Assembly: GCA_016280695.1 (NCBI GenBank)
Contig: JAEEHG010000025.1
Coordinates: 1 to 19,615, forward strand
Direction of reading: 5' to 3'
DNA: 19,615 bases
Origin: Solobacterium sp.
Lineage (GTDB): Bacteria > Bacillota_I > Bacilli_A > Erysipelotrichales > Erysipelotrichaceae
In this document: piece after piece, positions 5,985 to 13,026 of the stretch
Numbering within the stretch: position 1 is the first letter of the stretch
How the letters are laid out: each line of letters begins with the position of its first letter
Translations under genes and position numbers: made by a program
Notes under the pieces: model-generated
Seen by the model: only the letters and a program-made list of their open reading frames with translations
The model's database searches: none
Told to the model about the DNA's origin: nothing

Positions 5985-7243
5985 TGAAACACTATGATGC
6001 GGTAATAATCGGCGGCGGCAGTGCCGGACTGGCAGCTGCGGTGACGCTGAAACAGAACGGGCTGGAAAATATCATTGTGCTGGAAAAAGACGGGGAAGCC
6101 GGCGGGATTCTGCAGCAGTGCATCCATAACGGCTTCGGCCTGCAGACGTTCAATGAACAGCTGTCCGGGCCGGCCTACGCCGAGCGGTTTATCCGCCGGG
6201 CGGAAGAGCTGAACGTGCCGGTGCTGTGCAATACCATGGTGACGCATATGCATGCCGACCGGACAATTGAATATGTCAATCCGGAAGAAGGCTATCAGAC
6301 CGTCACGGCCGATGTCATTATCCTGGCCGTGGGGTGCTATGAGCGCAGCCGCGGGGCAGTGGAAATCCCCGGTGACCGCCCGGCCGGTGTCTATACGGCC
6401 GGCCAGGCCCAGCGCTACCTGAATATTGACGGCTATATGGTGGGCCGCAGGGTATTCATTCTCGGCTCCGGTGACATCGGGCTGATCATGGCCAGACGCA
6501 TGACTCTGGAAGGCGCAAAGGTGTACGGTGTAGCTGAGCTGATGCCGTATTCCAACGGCCTGCCGCGGAATATCAAGCAGTGTCTGGAAGACTTTGACAT
6601 CCCGCTGTATCTCAGCCATACCGTGACCCATATTTACGGGCGGGACCGCCTGGAAGGAATTGATGTATCCGCAGTGGATGAGAACCTCAAGCCGATTCCC
6701 GGCTCTGAAGTACACTATGATGTGGACACCCTGCTGCTCAGCATCGGGCTGATCCCGGAAAACCATCTGGCTGATGAGGCCGGCATCCGCATGAACCCGC
6801 GCACCCGCGGCCCGGTTGTGGATGAGAACTACATGACCTCCGTGCCGGGCATCTTTGCCTGCGGCAACGGCCTGCATGTACATGACCTGGTGGACTTTGT
6901 CACCCTGGAATCCTCGCGGGCTGCCGAAGGGGCGCTGCGCTGGCTGAAGAAGCCGCAGAATGAGAGCGCGGTTATCACCCTGCAGGCCGGGGAAGGGGTC
7001 AGCTATATCGTGCCGGGCCACGTGCACGCCGATATGGCCCAGCCGTGTGAACTGTTCTTCCGGGTGACGGCCCAGTTCGATACGGCCGAAGTGCTGCTGA
7101 AGAAAGACGGCGAAGTCATCCGCCGTGCTGTGAGGAGGAAACTGATGCCGTCCGTTATGGAAAGACTGAAACTGAATCCGGCTGATCTGCCGGCAGACGG
7201 CAACGGGCTGACTGTGGAAGTCAGGGAAAGGAACGCAAAATGA
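5981..7243 (+). CDS. FAD/NAD(P)-dependent oxidoreductase, partner of the GlpA-like protein
   Basis: A 420-residue pyridine nucleotide-disulfide-type flavoprotein without a redox CxxC. GGGSAG (11-16) binds FAD. GSGDIG (162-167) is the second Rossmann motif, for NAD(P)H. SVPGIFACGNGLHVHDLVDFV is the C-terminal FAD-closing motif, and GCYERSRGAVEIPGDRPAGV (118-137) is typical of this subfamily. It probably moves electrons between the upstream flavoprotein's Fe-S centre and NAD(P). Proteins of this type are regularly found between a GlpA-like gene and a DUF1667 gene. AGGAG at 5971-5975 serves ATG 5981 or 5984; 5981 gives a four-base overlap with the preceding stop. Its own stop overlaps the next ATG. 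The last ~80 residues look like a beta-sandwich extension of unknown role. Confidence 0.88.
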   Translation: MMKHYDAVIIGGGSAGLAAAVTLKQNGLENIIVLEKDGEAGGILQQCIHNGFGLQTFNEQLSGPAYAERFIRRAEELNVPVLCNTMVTHMHADRTIEYVNPEEGYQTVTADVIILAVGCYERSRGAVEIPGDRPAGVYTAGQAQRYLNIDGYMVGRRVFILGSGDIGLIMARRMTLEGAKVYGVAELMPYSNGLPRNIKQCLEDFDIPLYLSHTVTHIYGRDRLEGIDVSAVDENLKPIPGSEVHYDVDTLLLSIGLIPENHLADEAGIRMNPRTRGPVVDENYMTSVPGIFACGNGLHVHDLVDFVTLESSRAAEGALRWLKKPQNESAVITLQAGEGVSYIVPGHVHADMAQPCELFFRVTAQFDTAEVLLKKDGEVIRRAVRRKLMPSVMERLKLNPADLPADGNGLTVEVRERNAK

Positions 7244-7611
7244 CGACAAAAGAACTGATCTGTGTCAACTGCCCGATGGGCTGCCGGGTCAAGGTGGAAA
7301 TGGAAGGACAGACCATCCTCAGCGTCAGCGGCTATACCTGCCCGCGCGGCAAGGAATATGCCGAACAGGAATGTGTCCGGCCGATGCGGATCCTGACCTC
7401 CACCGTCCGGATTCTCAACGGGGAACACCGGGTTCTGCCGGTTATTACCAATGCCGATATCCCGCTTGACCTCATGACGGAAGCCATGGATGTGATACGG
7501 GGCATTACCGTGGAGGCGCCGGTGGAAGCGGACCAGGTGCTGGTGCATGACCTGCTGCATACCGGAGCAGATGTCATCGCTTCGAGATCCATGCGCAGAG
7601 CAGGGCATTAA
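7240..7611 (+). CDS. DUF1667 small Cys-rich redox protein
   Basis: A 123-residue protein starting MTTKELICVNCPMGCRV. Four N-terminal cysteines (C8, C11, C15 in CVNCPMGC, and C34 in YTCPRG) probably hold an iron-sulfur cluster. C46 follows in EQECVRP. TNADIPLDLMTEAMDVI is the conserved middle segment. DUF1667 proteins travel with the two flavoproteins upstream and are thought to be the third subunit of an anaerobic dehydrogenase complex. That role is inferred from gene neighbourhood, not shown here. The ATGA overlap with the upstream gene implies translational coupling, and AAAGGA sits just before the ATG. A two-way terminator follows. Confidence 0.9.
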   Translation: MTTKELICVNCPMGCRVKVEMEGQTILSVSGYTCPRGKEYAEQECVRPMRILTSTVRILNGEHRVLPVITNADIPLDLMTEAMDVIRGITVEAPVEADQVLVHDLLHTGADVIASRSMRRAGH

Positions 7612-7624
7612 TTCGCTGAACACA

Positions 7625-7658
7625 AAAAAACTGAGAGGCATGAGCCTTTCAGTTTTTT
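7625..7658. terminator. Two-way terminator between redox operon and htrA
   Basis: ACTGAGAGGC (7630-7639) and GCCTTTCAGT (7644-7653) form a 10-bp stem with one G-U pair and loop ATGA. It is flanked by an A-run (7624-7630) and a T-run (7653-7658), so it works in both directions for these convergent units. Confidence 0.9.
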
Positions 7659-7667
7659 GTTTGCGTG

Positions 7668-9095
7668 CTATTCCCGGGCTTTTGCGTTCTGGGCTTCACC
7701 CAGGGTGACAGCCACGGTCATTTCCTTTTCATCCCGGATGATTGTCAGGGAGATGGTATCACCGATATCCTTTCCCTTCAGATAACGGGACAGTTTCTCG
7801 TAAGTGTCCGCGTCCTGGCCGTCAACCGCAATGATCCGGTCACCGGCTTTCAGGCCGGCGTTCTCCGCCCCGGTTCCCTTCAGCACTTCACTGATATAGA
7901 GGCCCGGTGTGCGGCGACCGTCTGTCTCTGTGACGGTGCTGAGCATGATGCCGATGGTGGCGCGGTCTGTGACATAGCCTTTTTCAATCAGCTGTTCGGC
8001 TACATCCAGGGCTTCATTGATCGGGATGGCAAAGCCGAGCCCTTCAATTGTCGCACCGGAGGAAGTGGTGCCGGAGTCCTTGGCATTGACGATGCCGATC
8101 AGCTCTCCGTAGCCGTTGAACAGGCCGCCGCCCGAGTTGCCGGAGTTGATGGCCGCGTTGGTCTGGATCAGGGTCATGGCCTCACGGTTGATGGTGACTT
8201 CCCGGCTGGTTGCGGAGATGATGCCGTTGGTGACCGTACCGCCCAGAGTGCCCAGCGGATTGCCGATGACCACGGCGGTATCACCGACCTGCAGGGCCGA
8301 GGAATCACCGGGGACAGCCGGCGGCAGGTCTGCTGCGTCAATGCGGATCACCGCAATGTCGCTCTTGCTGTCGGTGCCGACCAGTTCAGCCGGGTATTCC
8401 GTGCCGTCATAAAGTGTGACGGTAATCGTTTCGGCATCTTTGACAACATGGTTGTTTGTGATGATGTAGCCGTCATCGGAAAGGATGACACCGCTGCCGG
8501 CTGCTTCAGAGGTATATTCGCCGCCAAAGAAACCGAAGGCATAATATGAACCTTTAACTTCGGTGCGGATCTCAACGACGGACGGGGCTGCTTTGGCCGC
8601 AATCTGCTGAATGGACAGCTCATTGCCGGTGTAGGCCGCCGAAACCGGCTGGGTGTTTTCCGGCAGGGAGCTCTGCGGTTCCTCGGCGGGTTCACCGATT
8701 TCCGGCTGGAGCCGCTCATATGCCGCATAGCCGCCGCCGAAGCCGGCCCCAAGCCCGACCAGCGCAGCCAGCCCGGCAATCATGAGCGGGTGGCTCTTAC
8801 TGCTTTTCGGCTGGGCGGCCATTTCTGTCCGGATCAGTTCCATGACTTCTTCCCGGCTCATCGCTTTGTCAGCCGGCAGTTTGATTTCCTCCGGGGCAGG
8901 TCCTGCTTCAGCAATACGCTCAGGTGCTTCTTCTGCCGGAATCGGTTCCGGTTCAGCCTCCATGGCTTTCTCCGGTTCGCTCAGCGGGGCTGGTGAACCT
9001 TCCGCCGCGGCCGTTTCAGCTGCTTCACGGTTATCTGCAGCTGTCGTTTCCAGTGTTGTTTCTTCTGTATGTTCAGAGTAGTTTTCTTCCATCAT
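7668..9095 (-). CDS. HtrA/DegP-family membrane-anchored serine protease with PDZ domain
   Basis: A 475-residue envelope quality-control protease. Residues 1-103 are an unusually long Glu/Ala/Pro-rich acidic cytoplasmic tail, and 104-124 are the single membrane anchor (LMIAGLAALVGLGAGFGGGY). The trypsin-like domain follows outside, with H216 (TNNHVV), D246 (KSDIAVI) and S321 (NSGNSGGGL), all intact. A PDZ domain (about 383-465; GLYISEVLKGTGAENAGLKAGD) ends the protein. It degrades or refolds misfolded exported proteins. AAAGGAG upstream supports ATG at 9095 (MMEEN) or 9092. The frame extends further to 9137, but without a ribosome site. Two 8-bp direct repeats lie at the promoter. The gene is convergent with the redox operon and in the same direction as the rhomboid gene, from which a terminator separates it. 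Confidence 0.94.
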   Translation of the reverse strand: MMEENYSEHTEETTLETTAADNREAAETAAAEGSPAPLSEPEKAMEAEPEPIPAEEAPERIAEAGPAPEEIKLPADKAMSREEVMELIRTEMAAQPKSSKSHPLMIAGLAALVGLGAGFGGGYAAYERLQPEIGEPAEEPQSSLPENTQPVSAAYTGNELSIQQIAAKAAPSVVEIRTEVKGSYYAFGFFGGEYTSEAAGSGVILSDDGYIITNNHVVKDAETITVTLYDGTEYPAELVGTDSKSDIAVIRIDAADLPPAVPGDSSALQVGDTAVVIGNPLGTLGGTVTNGIISATSREVTINREAMTLIQTNAAINSGNSGGGLFNGYGELIGIVNAKDSGTTSSGATIEGLGFAIPINEALDVAEQLIEKGYVTDRATIGIMLSTVTETDGRRTPGLYISEVLKGTGAENAGLKAGDRIIAVDGQDADTYEKLSRYLKGKDIGDTISLTIIRDEKEMTVAVTLGEAQNAKARE

Positions 9096-9125
9096 GCATA
9101 CTCCTTTCTGCTTACAGACATAACT

Positions 9126-9154
9126 GTAATACGGCAATGTGAAATGAATGTGAA
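9126..9154 (-). promoter_or_regulatory. htrA promoter with two direct TTCACATT repeats
   Basis: On the minus strand TTCACA (-35, 9149-9154) and TATTAC (-10, 9126-9131) are 17 bases apart. TTCACATT occurs twice (about 9147-9154 and 9137-9144), exactly 10 bp apart. That puts both copies on one face of the helix: one over the -35, the other within the spacer. They are plausible sites for an envelope-stress response regulator. Confidence 0.45.
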
Positions 9155-9159
9155 CAATG

Positions 9160-9187
9160 CCCGAAATAAAACCGGGTTATCCCGGTT
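9160..9187 (-). terminator. Terminator of the rhomboid gene
   Basis: Read on minus, AACCGGG (9187-9181), loop ATAA and CCCGGTT (9176-9170) form a 7-bp stem followed by a TTTTATTT tract. The stem begins at the last base of the rhomboid stop codon. Confidence 0.75.
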
Positions 9188-9753
9188 CAGTGTTTTCCGC
9201 GCTGGACTGCCATGCCGTAGACAGCCCCGATGGAGCCGCCGATGATATGGGTCAGCTGGGAGATGTTGTCGGCTGTGGTCAGACCCTGATAGACCTGCTG
9301 GCCGATATAGATGATGGCCACGATGATCAGGGTCAGGGGAATGGCATTGCCGGTGCGGGACCCGGTGACGGAAGCCAGCAGGATCAGCGCGAAATCCACA
9401 CCGCTGGCCCCCAGCAGGGCACTCCGCCCGGGCAGGAAGATGTGTACCAGCCCGGTCACCAGGGCGACAATTGCGATGATCGACAGAAACCTCTGACTGC
9501 CGTATTTTTCTTCCAGCAGCGGGCCGACCAGCAGGAACAGAATCATATTGCTGGTGTAATGTTCGAGGTTCGCGTGCCCGAGCACATGACCGAAGAGCCG
9601 TACGTAGAAGAGCGGATCGGTAAAGGAACTTTTGTATACACTGAAGAACAGCCGGTTAGCCAGGCCGTTCGTAATCATATTGGCTGCCAGGGCCAGGCCG
9701 CTGACCAGGGCAAACGACAGCACTACAGGGGAATTCCAGCTTATTTTTTTCAT
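9187..9753 (-). CDS. Rhomboid-family intramembrane serine protease
   Basis: A 188-residue integral membrane protein with about six hydrophobic segments. It has the rhomboid catalytic layout: HYTSN (H65 and N69, the HxxxN oxyanion motif), GASG (115-118, nucleophile S117) and a late LTHIIGG (H169). These intramembrane proteases cut transmembrane segments of client proteins; the client here is unknown. At 188 residues it is the short, six-helix core form without an added cytoplasmic domain. The start at 9753 (MKKISWNSP) follows a weak GGTGAT ribosome-site-like sequence. It is divergent from the SseB gene. Confidence 0.88.
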   Translation of the reverse strand: MKKISWNSPVVLSFALVSGLALAANMITNGLANRLFFSVYKSSFTDPLFYVRLFGHVLGHANLEHYTSNMILFLLVGPLLEEKYGSQRFLSIIAIVALVTGLVHIFLPGRSALLGASGVDFALILLASVTGSRTGNAIPLTLIIVAIIYIGQQVYQGLTTADNISQLTHIIGGSIGAVYGMAVQRGKH

Positions 9754-9769
9754 ACTATCACCGCGGTAT

Positions 9770-9775
9770 ATTATA
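9770..9775 (-). promoter_or_regulatory. -10 box of the rhomboid gene
   Basis: TATAAT reads on the minus strand at 9775-9770. TTTTCA lies 18 bases upstream as a partial -35. The predicted start (about 9763) leaves a leader of only about 10 bases before the ATG. Confidence 0.5.
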
Positions 9776-9808
9776 GCGCAGAAAGCAGAAGAATGAAAAA
9801 ACGTGTCG

Positions 9809-9817
9809 TGATATAAT
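9809..9817 (+). promoter_or_regulatory. Extended -10 promoter of the sseB operon
   Basis: TGA TATAAT (TG at 9809-9810, hexamer 9812-9817) is a strong extended -10. Transcription would begin near 9824, only 2 to 11 bases before the candidate start codons GTG 9826, ATG 9829 and ATG 9835. The message would be leaderless or nearly so. Confidence 0.55.
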
Positions 9818-9828
9818 ACTCTCTGGTG

Positions 9829-10677
9829 ATGAATATGACAAAAGCAAAAATTGTAAATGAACAGGACATCCGCAATCCCGAACTGAAAGAACTCATGGCG
9901 GAACTGAAGGACAACAACGGCAACGCCGACCTGCAGGAAAAAGTATTCCAGGCCCTGATCAGGGGACAGTTCCTGGCCCCGATGATTGCCCAGACAATCA
10001 AAAATGCCAAGGGCAAGGCAGTCGGCCCGGCTCAGCTGAAATTCGTGCTGCTGAATACAAACAAGGGACAGTCGTTCTTCCCGCTGTTTACCGACGCCGA
10101 GGAAGCCCACAAGATGAATCCCCAGAGCAAGACCGGCACATTCGCTGTCCGCACCATCAAGGATTACGACGCGATGTTCAAGAGCAAGAACAATACGGCT
10201 GACGGCATTGTCATCAACGCCATGTCAGACAATATTATTCTGAACAAGAACCTGATCGGCCTGCTGGCCATGGGGGAGACACCGCGGACAATGGCGGCCA
10301 AACAGCCGGGCGGAGACGGCGATGCCCAGAAGAAGCTGGCTGACCTGCTGGCCGGCCGGGGCGGAAATGTGCAGGTTGCCTTCTCGGAACCGCAGGTGTA
10401 CCCGACAGCCATGGCCAACGCAGTATATGACCTGTGCTGCACCATGCCGGAGGTCAGCCGGGTCTGGCTGAAACTGGCATCATTTGAGATGGCCAGGACA
10501 TATGTTCTGGTTGTGGAGCACGAAGGCAGCGGCAAGGAAGTGCTCGGCCGCATCAGTGAAGCCGCGGCGCCGCTGTCCCGGAACATGCCGGTAGGCATGA
10601 TGGAATACCGGGAAGAACTGGGACAGACAGCCCTGAAGGATGCCGTGCCGCTGTATGACCGGGAACTGGAGCTGTAA
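9829..10677 (+). CDS. SseB-family protein
   Basis: About 282 residues, soluble. The first half carries an SseB-type domain, recognisable by FVLLNTNKGQSFFPLFTDAEEA followed by a region ending in GIVINAMSDNIILNKNLI. The second half (VQVAFSEPQVYPTAMANAVYDLC onward) fits the SseB C-terminal domain. SseB was named for a serine-sensitivity effect in E. coli, and its molecular function is not established. Start choice is uncertain. GTG 9826, ATG 9829 and ATG 9835 are in frame. A promoter sits immediately upstream, and only GGTGAT resembles a ribosome site, favouring 9835, or a leaderless start at 9826 or 9829. The stop codon TAA directly abuts the ATG of the next gene, so the two are almost certainly co-translated. 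Confidence 0.82.
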   Translation: MNMTKAKIVNEQDIRNPELKELMAELKDNNGNADLQEKVFQALIRGQFLAPMIAQTIKNAKGKAVGPAQLKFVLLNTNKGQSFFPLFTDAEEAHKMNPQSKTGTFAVRTIKDYDAMFKSKNNTADGIVINAMSDNIILNKNLIGLLAMGETPRTMAAKQPGGDGDAQKKLADLLAGRGGNVQVAFSEPQVYPTAMANAVYDLCCTMPEVSRVWLKLASFEMARTYVLVVEHEGSGKEVLGRISEAAAPLSRNMPVGMMEYREELGQTALKDAVPLYDRELEL

Positions 10678-11457
10678 ATGGAAATCCGGGCACTGACAGA
10701 AGCGGAAAAGCCCGCCGCCCAGAAACTGGCCATGGAAGTGTTTCTGAACAGCGATGGCCTTGGTTTCAGTGAGCAGGGCATGCATTCCGTATTTGAATTC
10801 ATTGAAGGCGAAGCCGGAAAACTGGCCTATCTGGGTGTCTTTGACCCGGATCTGACCGGCATGCTGGCATACGATCCGGAACATTACCATCTGGCCCTCT
10901 GTTTTGTCCGGCAGGACCGGCAGGGGCAGGGGCTGGGCCACGCGCTGCTGAATGCCTTCCTGGATCTGGCAGAAAAAAACCACGCCGCCCGGATTACCGT
11001 CAATGCGGCCCCGCCTGCCTGTCATGTCTATGAGAGCGCGGGCTTTGAAAAGTGCGGCCCGGAAACCGAGCGGGACGGGGTGCGCAGCATACCGATGGAG
11101 TTCCTGCTGGGCCGGAAGAATCTCGGCCGGACAGTGACGGTAACGGTAGACCGGCCATATGGTTCCCTGCATGAACACTATCCCGATACGGTCTACACAT
11201 GCAATTACGGATATGTGGAGGAGTGCCTGAAGGAAGAAGGGGAATTTCAGGATGCCTATGTGATCGGCCCGGCCGAACCGGTGGAACAGTTTACCGGAAC
11301 AGTGGCCGCCCTGATCTATCACGCGGATGATGAGATCTGCCGCTGGGTGGTGGCGGATCACGATCTGACCCGTCAGGAGATCATCGATGCCGTGGGGTTC
11401 CAGGAACAGTACCATGATGTCCGGATCATCGAAAAGCCGGAAAAGAAAATGAACTGA
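10678..11457 (+). CDS. GNAT acetyltransferase fused to an inorganic pyrophosphatase-like domain
   Basis: A 259-residue two-domain protein. Residues 1-145 are a GNAT fold with the acetyl-CoA loop QGQGLG (Q82, G85, G87) and the late HVYESAGFEKCG motif, ending in a strand IPMEFLLG. Residues 151-252 (VTVTVDRPYGSLHEHYPDTV...) resemble the short pyrophosphatase-like proteins of Firmicutes. TCNYGYVEE (174-182) matches the family-I YPxNYGYI core, EEGEFQDAYV (186-195) the D-x-D-x-x-D metal loop, and DDEICRWVVA (217-226) the later acidic site. Two metal-loop acids are Glu instead of Asp, so activity is uncertain. No interdomain linker or frameshift is visible. The ATG follows the SseB stop with no gap, and GGAG in the SseB end is the ribosome site. 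Confidence 0.82.
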   Translation: MEIRALTEAEKPAAQKLAMEVFLNSDGLGFSEQGMHSVFEFIEGEAGKLAYLGVFDPDLTGMLAYDPEHYHLALCFVRQDRQGQGLGHALLNAFLDLAEKNHAARITVNAAPPACHVYESAGFEKCGPETERDGVRSIPMEFLLGRKNLGRTVTVTVDRPYGSLHEHYPDTVYTCNYGYVEECLKEEGEFQDAYVIGPAEPVEQFTGTVAALIYHADDEICRWVVADHDLTRQEIIDAVGFQEQYHDVRIIEKPEKKMN

Positions 11458-11480
11458 GAACGGAGAAATCCGTTCTTTTT
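11457..11480 (+). terminator. Terminator of the sseB/GNAT operon
   Basis: AGAACGGA (11457-11464), a GAAA tetraloop and TCCGTTCT (11469-11476) run into TTTTT (11476-11480). The stem starts at the last base of the stop codon. Confidence 0.88.
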
Positions 11481-11532
11481 GATGTTCACAGAGAATTCAG
11501 ATTGTATTCAATCCGGAAACAGATTGTTTTTT

Positions 11533-11555
11533 TATGATCTGGGTGTCAAGGAGGT
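11533..11555 (+). promoter_or_regulatory. -10 box and strong ribosome site of the VTC gene
   Basis: TATGAT (11533-11538) is followed by AAGGAGGT (11548-11555), six bases before the ATG at 11562. The predicted leader is about 17 bases. No clear -35 is present. Confidence 0.4.
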
Positions 11556-11561
11556 ACACCC

Positions 11562-12347
11562 ATGAAAAACGAACAGGTGTTTGCCCGGGTGGAACAGAAA
11601 TACGGCCTCAGTGAAGAACAGGCCGCAGCGTTTCTGGAACTGGCCGGACCGTATCTGAAACCGGATGCCCGGCCGGAATATACCCTGCGGAATATTTATC
11701 TCGACAGTCCGGATGACCGGATGATCATCCGCTCCCTGGAAAAACCTCTGTATAAGGAAAAACTCCGGCTGCGGGCATACGGGAAACCGGGTGCGGCGGG
11801 ACCGCTGTTTCTTGAAATGAAGAAAAAGAGTGACGGGATTGTCTTCAAGCGCCGGATCACCCTGGAAACCGGTGAGATACCGGCCTGCCTGAAGGGTAAG
11901 GGACTGAAGGAAAAAGGGCAGATCGGCCGGGAACTGGATTACATGTTCACAAGTTACCGGCCGGTGCCCAAAGCATATATCGCATATGACCGGCAGGCCT
12001 GGTCAGGCGCGTTCAACCCTGATCTGCGGGTAACCATGGACCGCCGGATCCGCTATCGGCTCGATGATCTCGATATCAGTTCGCAAAGCCCGGAGGAACT
12101 GCTGGCCATGGACAGTGAAGTGATTCTGGAAATCAAATTCCAGGATGCGTATCCGCTCTGGCTGGCGGAAATCCTCAGTCATCTGCGTCTGCAGAAAACG
12201 TCCTTTTCCAAATACGGAAGAGTTTACAGAATAACACACACTGCCGCCCTGTCCGGCCTGATCAGACAGGAGAAAACGGAGGAATCGAAATGTTTACATC
12301 CATATTTACCGGGACATCATCCGGACTTCAGTTATTATCCGTACTGA
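11562..12347 (+). CDS. VTC-domain protein (polyphosphate polymerase-like)
   Basis: A 261-residue soluble protein of the VTC/triphosphate-tunnel group. Its basic tunnel residues are spread along the barrel as expected: RVEQKYGLS (9-17), YLDSPDD, KEKLRLRAYG (65-74), FLEMKKKSDG (83-92), FKRRITLE (95-102), AYDRQAW (141-147), LRVTMDRRIRYR (155-166), VILEIKF (187-193) and SKYGRVYR (216-223). Related proteins polymerise phosphate from ATP or bind triphosphate groups; bacterial activity is mostly inferred from the eukaryotic VTC4. The strong AAGGAGGT fixes the start. Residues 243-261 are encoded in the 58 bases that overlap the next gene, and this tail shows no family motif. VTC-domain genes are often paired with DUF4956 genes, as here. 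Confidence 0.88.
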   Translation: MKNEQVFARVEQKYGLSEEQAAAFLELAGPYLKPDARPEYTLRNIYLDSPDDRMIIRSLEKPLYKEKLRLRAYGKPGAAGPLFLEMKKKSDGIVFKRRITLETGEIPACLKGKGLKEKGQIGRELDYMFTSYRPVPKAYIAYDRQAWSGAFNPDLRVTMDRRIRYRLDDLDISSQSPEELLAMDSEVILEIKFQDAYPLWLAEILSHLRLQKTSFSKYGRVYRITHTAALSGLIRQEKTEESKCLHPYLPGHHPDFSYYPY

Positions 12348-12964
12348 CCGCGTTCGGCATCAGCCTGCTGTGCGGTCTTGCCATAGCCCTGATTTACCGC
12401 TCTGCCTTCAGGCCTTCAGCGAACCTGCTCATGAGCGTGGTGGTGCTGCCGCTGATCGTGGCCGGGGTCATCCTGATGGTCAACGGGAGTCTGGGGATCG
12501 GAGTGGCTATTGCCGGCAGCTTCTCACTGGTCCGTTTCCGGTCACTGCCCGGCAAGGCTTCGGACATTGCGGTGGTCTTTCTGGCTATGGCCGCCGGGCT
12601 GGCCTGCGGCACAGGGTATGTGACCTTCGCACTGGTCATGACGCTGACTGCCGGGCTCTGCCTGTGGCTGGTGACCAGGCTGCCGTTTCTGCAGAATGAC
12701 CCGGCTGAGCGGATCCTTAAAATTACCATCCCGGAAGACCTGGACAGCGCCGGACTGTTTACAGATATTCTGAATCAGTATACGGCTGCCTGGCATCAGG
12801 AAGGACTCAAGACGGTGAATCTTGGGGCGATGTACCAGATCACCTACAGAATCTGCCTGAAGGACACTGAGAAGGAGAAGGAGATGCTGGACCAGATCCG
12901 CATCAGGAACGGCAATCTGACGGTTGCTTCACAGTCCGCCGGTCTGAGCAGCAGCGAACTGTAA
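12290..12964 (+). CDS. DUF4956 membrane protein
   Basis: A 224-residue protein. It has about four to five hydrophobic segments (roughly 14-36, 46-65, 67-80, 92-108 and 110-129) and a C-terminal cytoplasmic domain of about 95 residues. The segment IAGSFSLVRFRSLPGKASDIA (positions 74 to 94) is the family signature, normally GxxSxVRFR. DUF4956 proteins are frequent partners of VTC-domain enzymes, possibly forming a membrane channel or anchor for the product; that is inference. GGAGGA (12279-12284) lies inside the VTC gene five bases before the ATG, so the start is well supported despite the 58-base overlap with the preceding coding sequence. The end is followed by a terminator. Confidence 0.87.
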   Translation: MFTSIFTGTSSGLQLLSVLTAFGISLLCGLAIALIYRSAFRPSANLLMSVVVLPLIVAGVILMVNGSLGIGVAIAGSFSLVRFRSLPGKASDIAVVFLAMAAGLACGTGYVTFALVMTLTAGLCLWLVTRLPFLQNDPAERILKITIPEDLDSAGLFTDILNQYTAAWHQEGLKTVNLGAMYQITYRICLKDTEKEKEMLDQIRIRNGNLTVASQSAGLSSSEL

Positions 12965-12979
12965 CAGTACTGGAAATAA

Positions 12980-13016
12980 AAAGGTGACAGATATTGTCTG
13001 TCACCTTTCTCTTTTT
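12980..13016. terminator. Two-way terminator between DUF4956 gene and lysR
   Basis: AAAGGTGACAGA (12980-12991) and TCTGTCACCTTT (12997-13008) form a perfect 12-bp stem with a 5-base loop. It is followed by CTCTTTTT on plus and by a TTTTTATTT tract on minus, serving both convergent units. Confidence 0.9.
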
Positions 13017-13026
13017 GTCACAACAG

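Noticed and set aside
5414..7249. A 611-codon minus-strand frame
   Set aside because: It is a shadow of the two flavoprotein genes, which have complete motifs, ribosome sites and ATGA couplings on plus. High GC makes long spurious frames common here.
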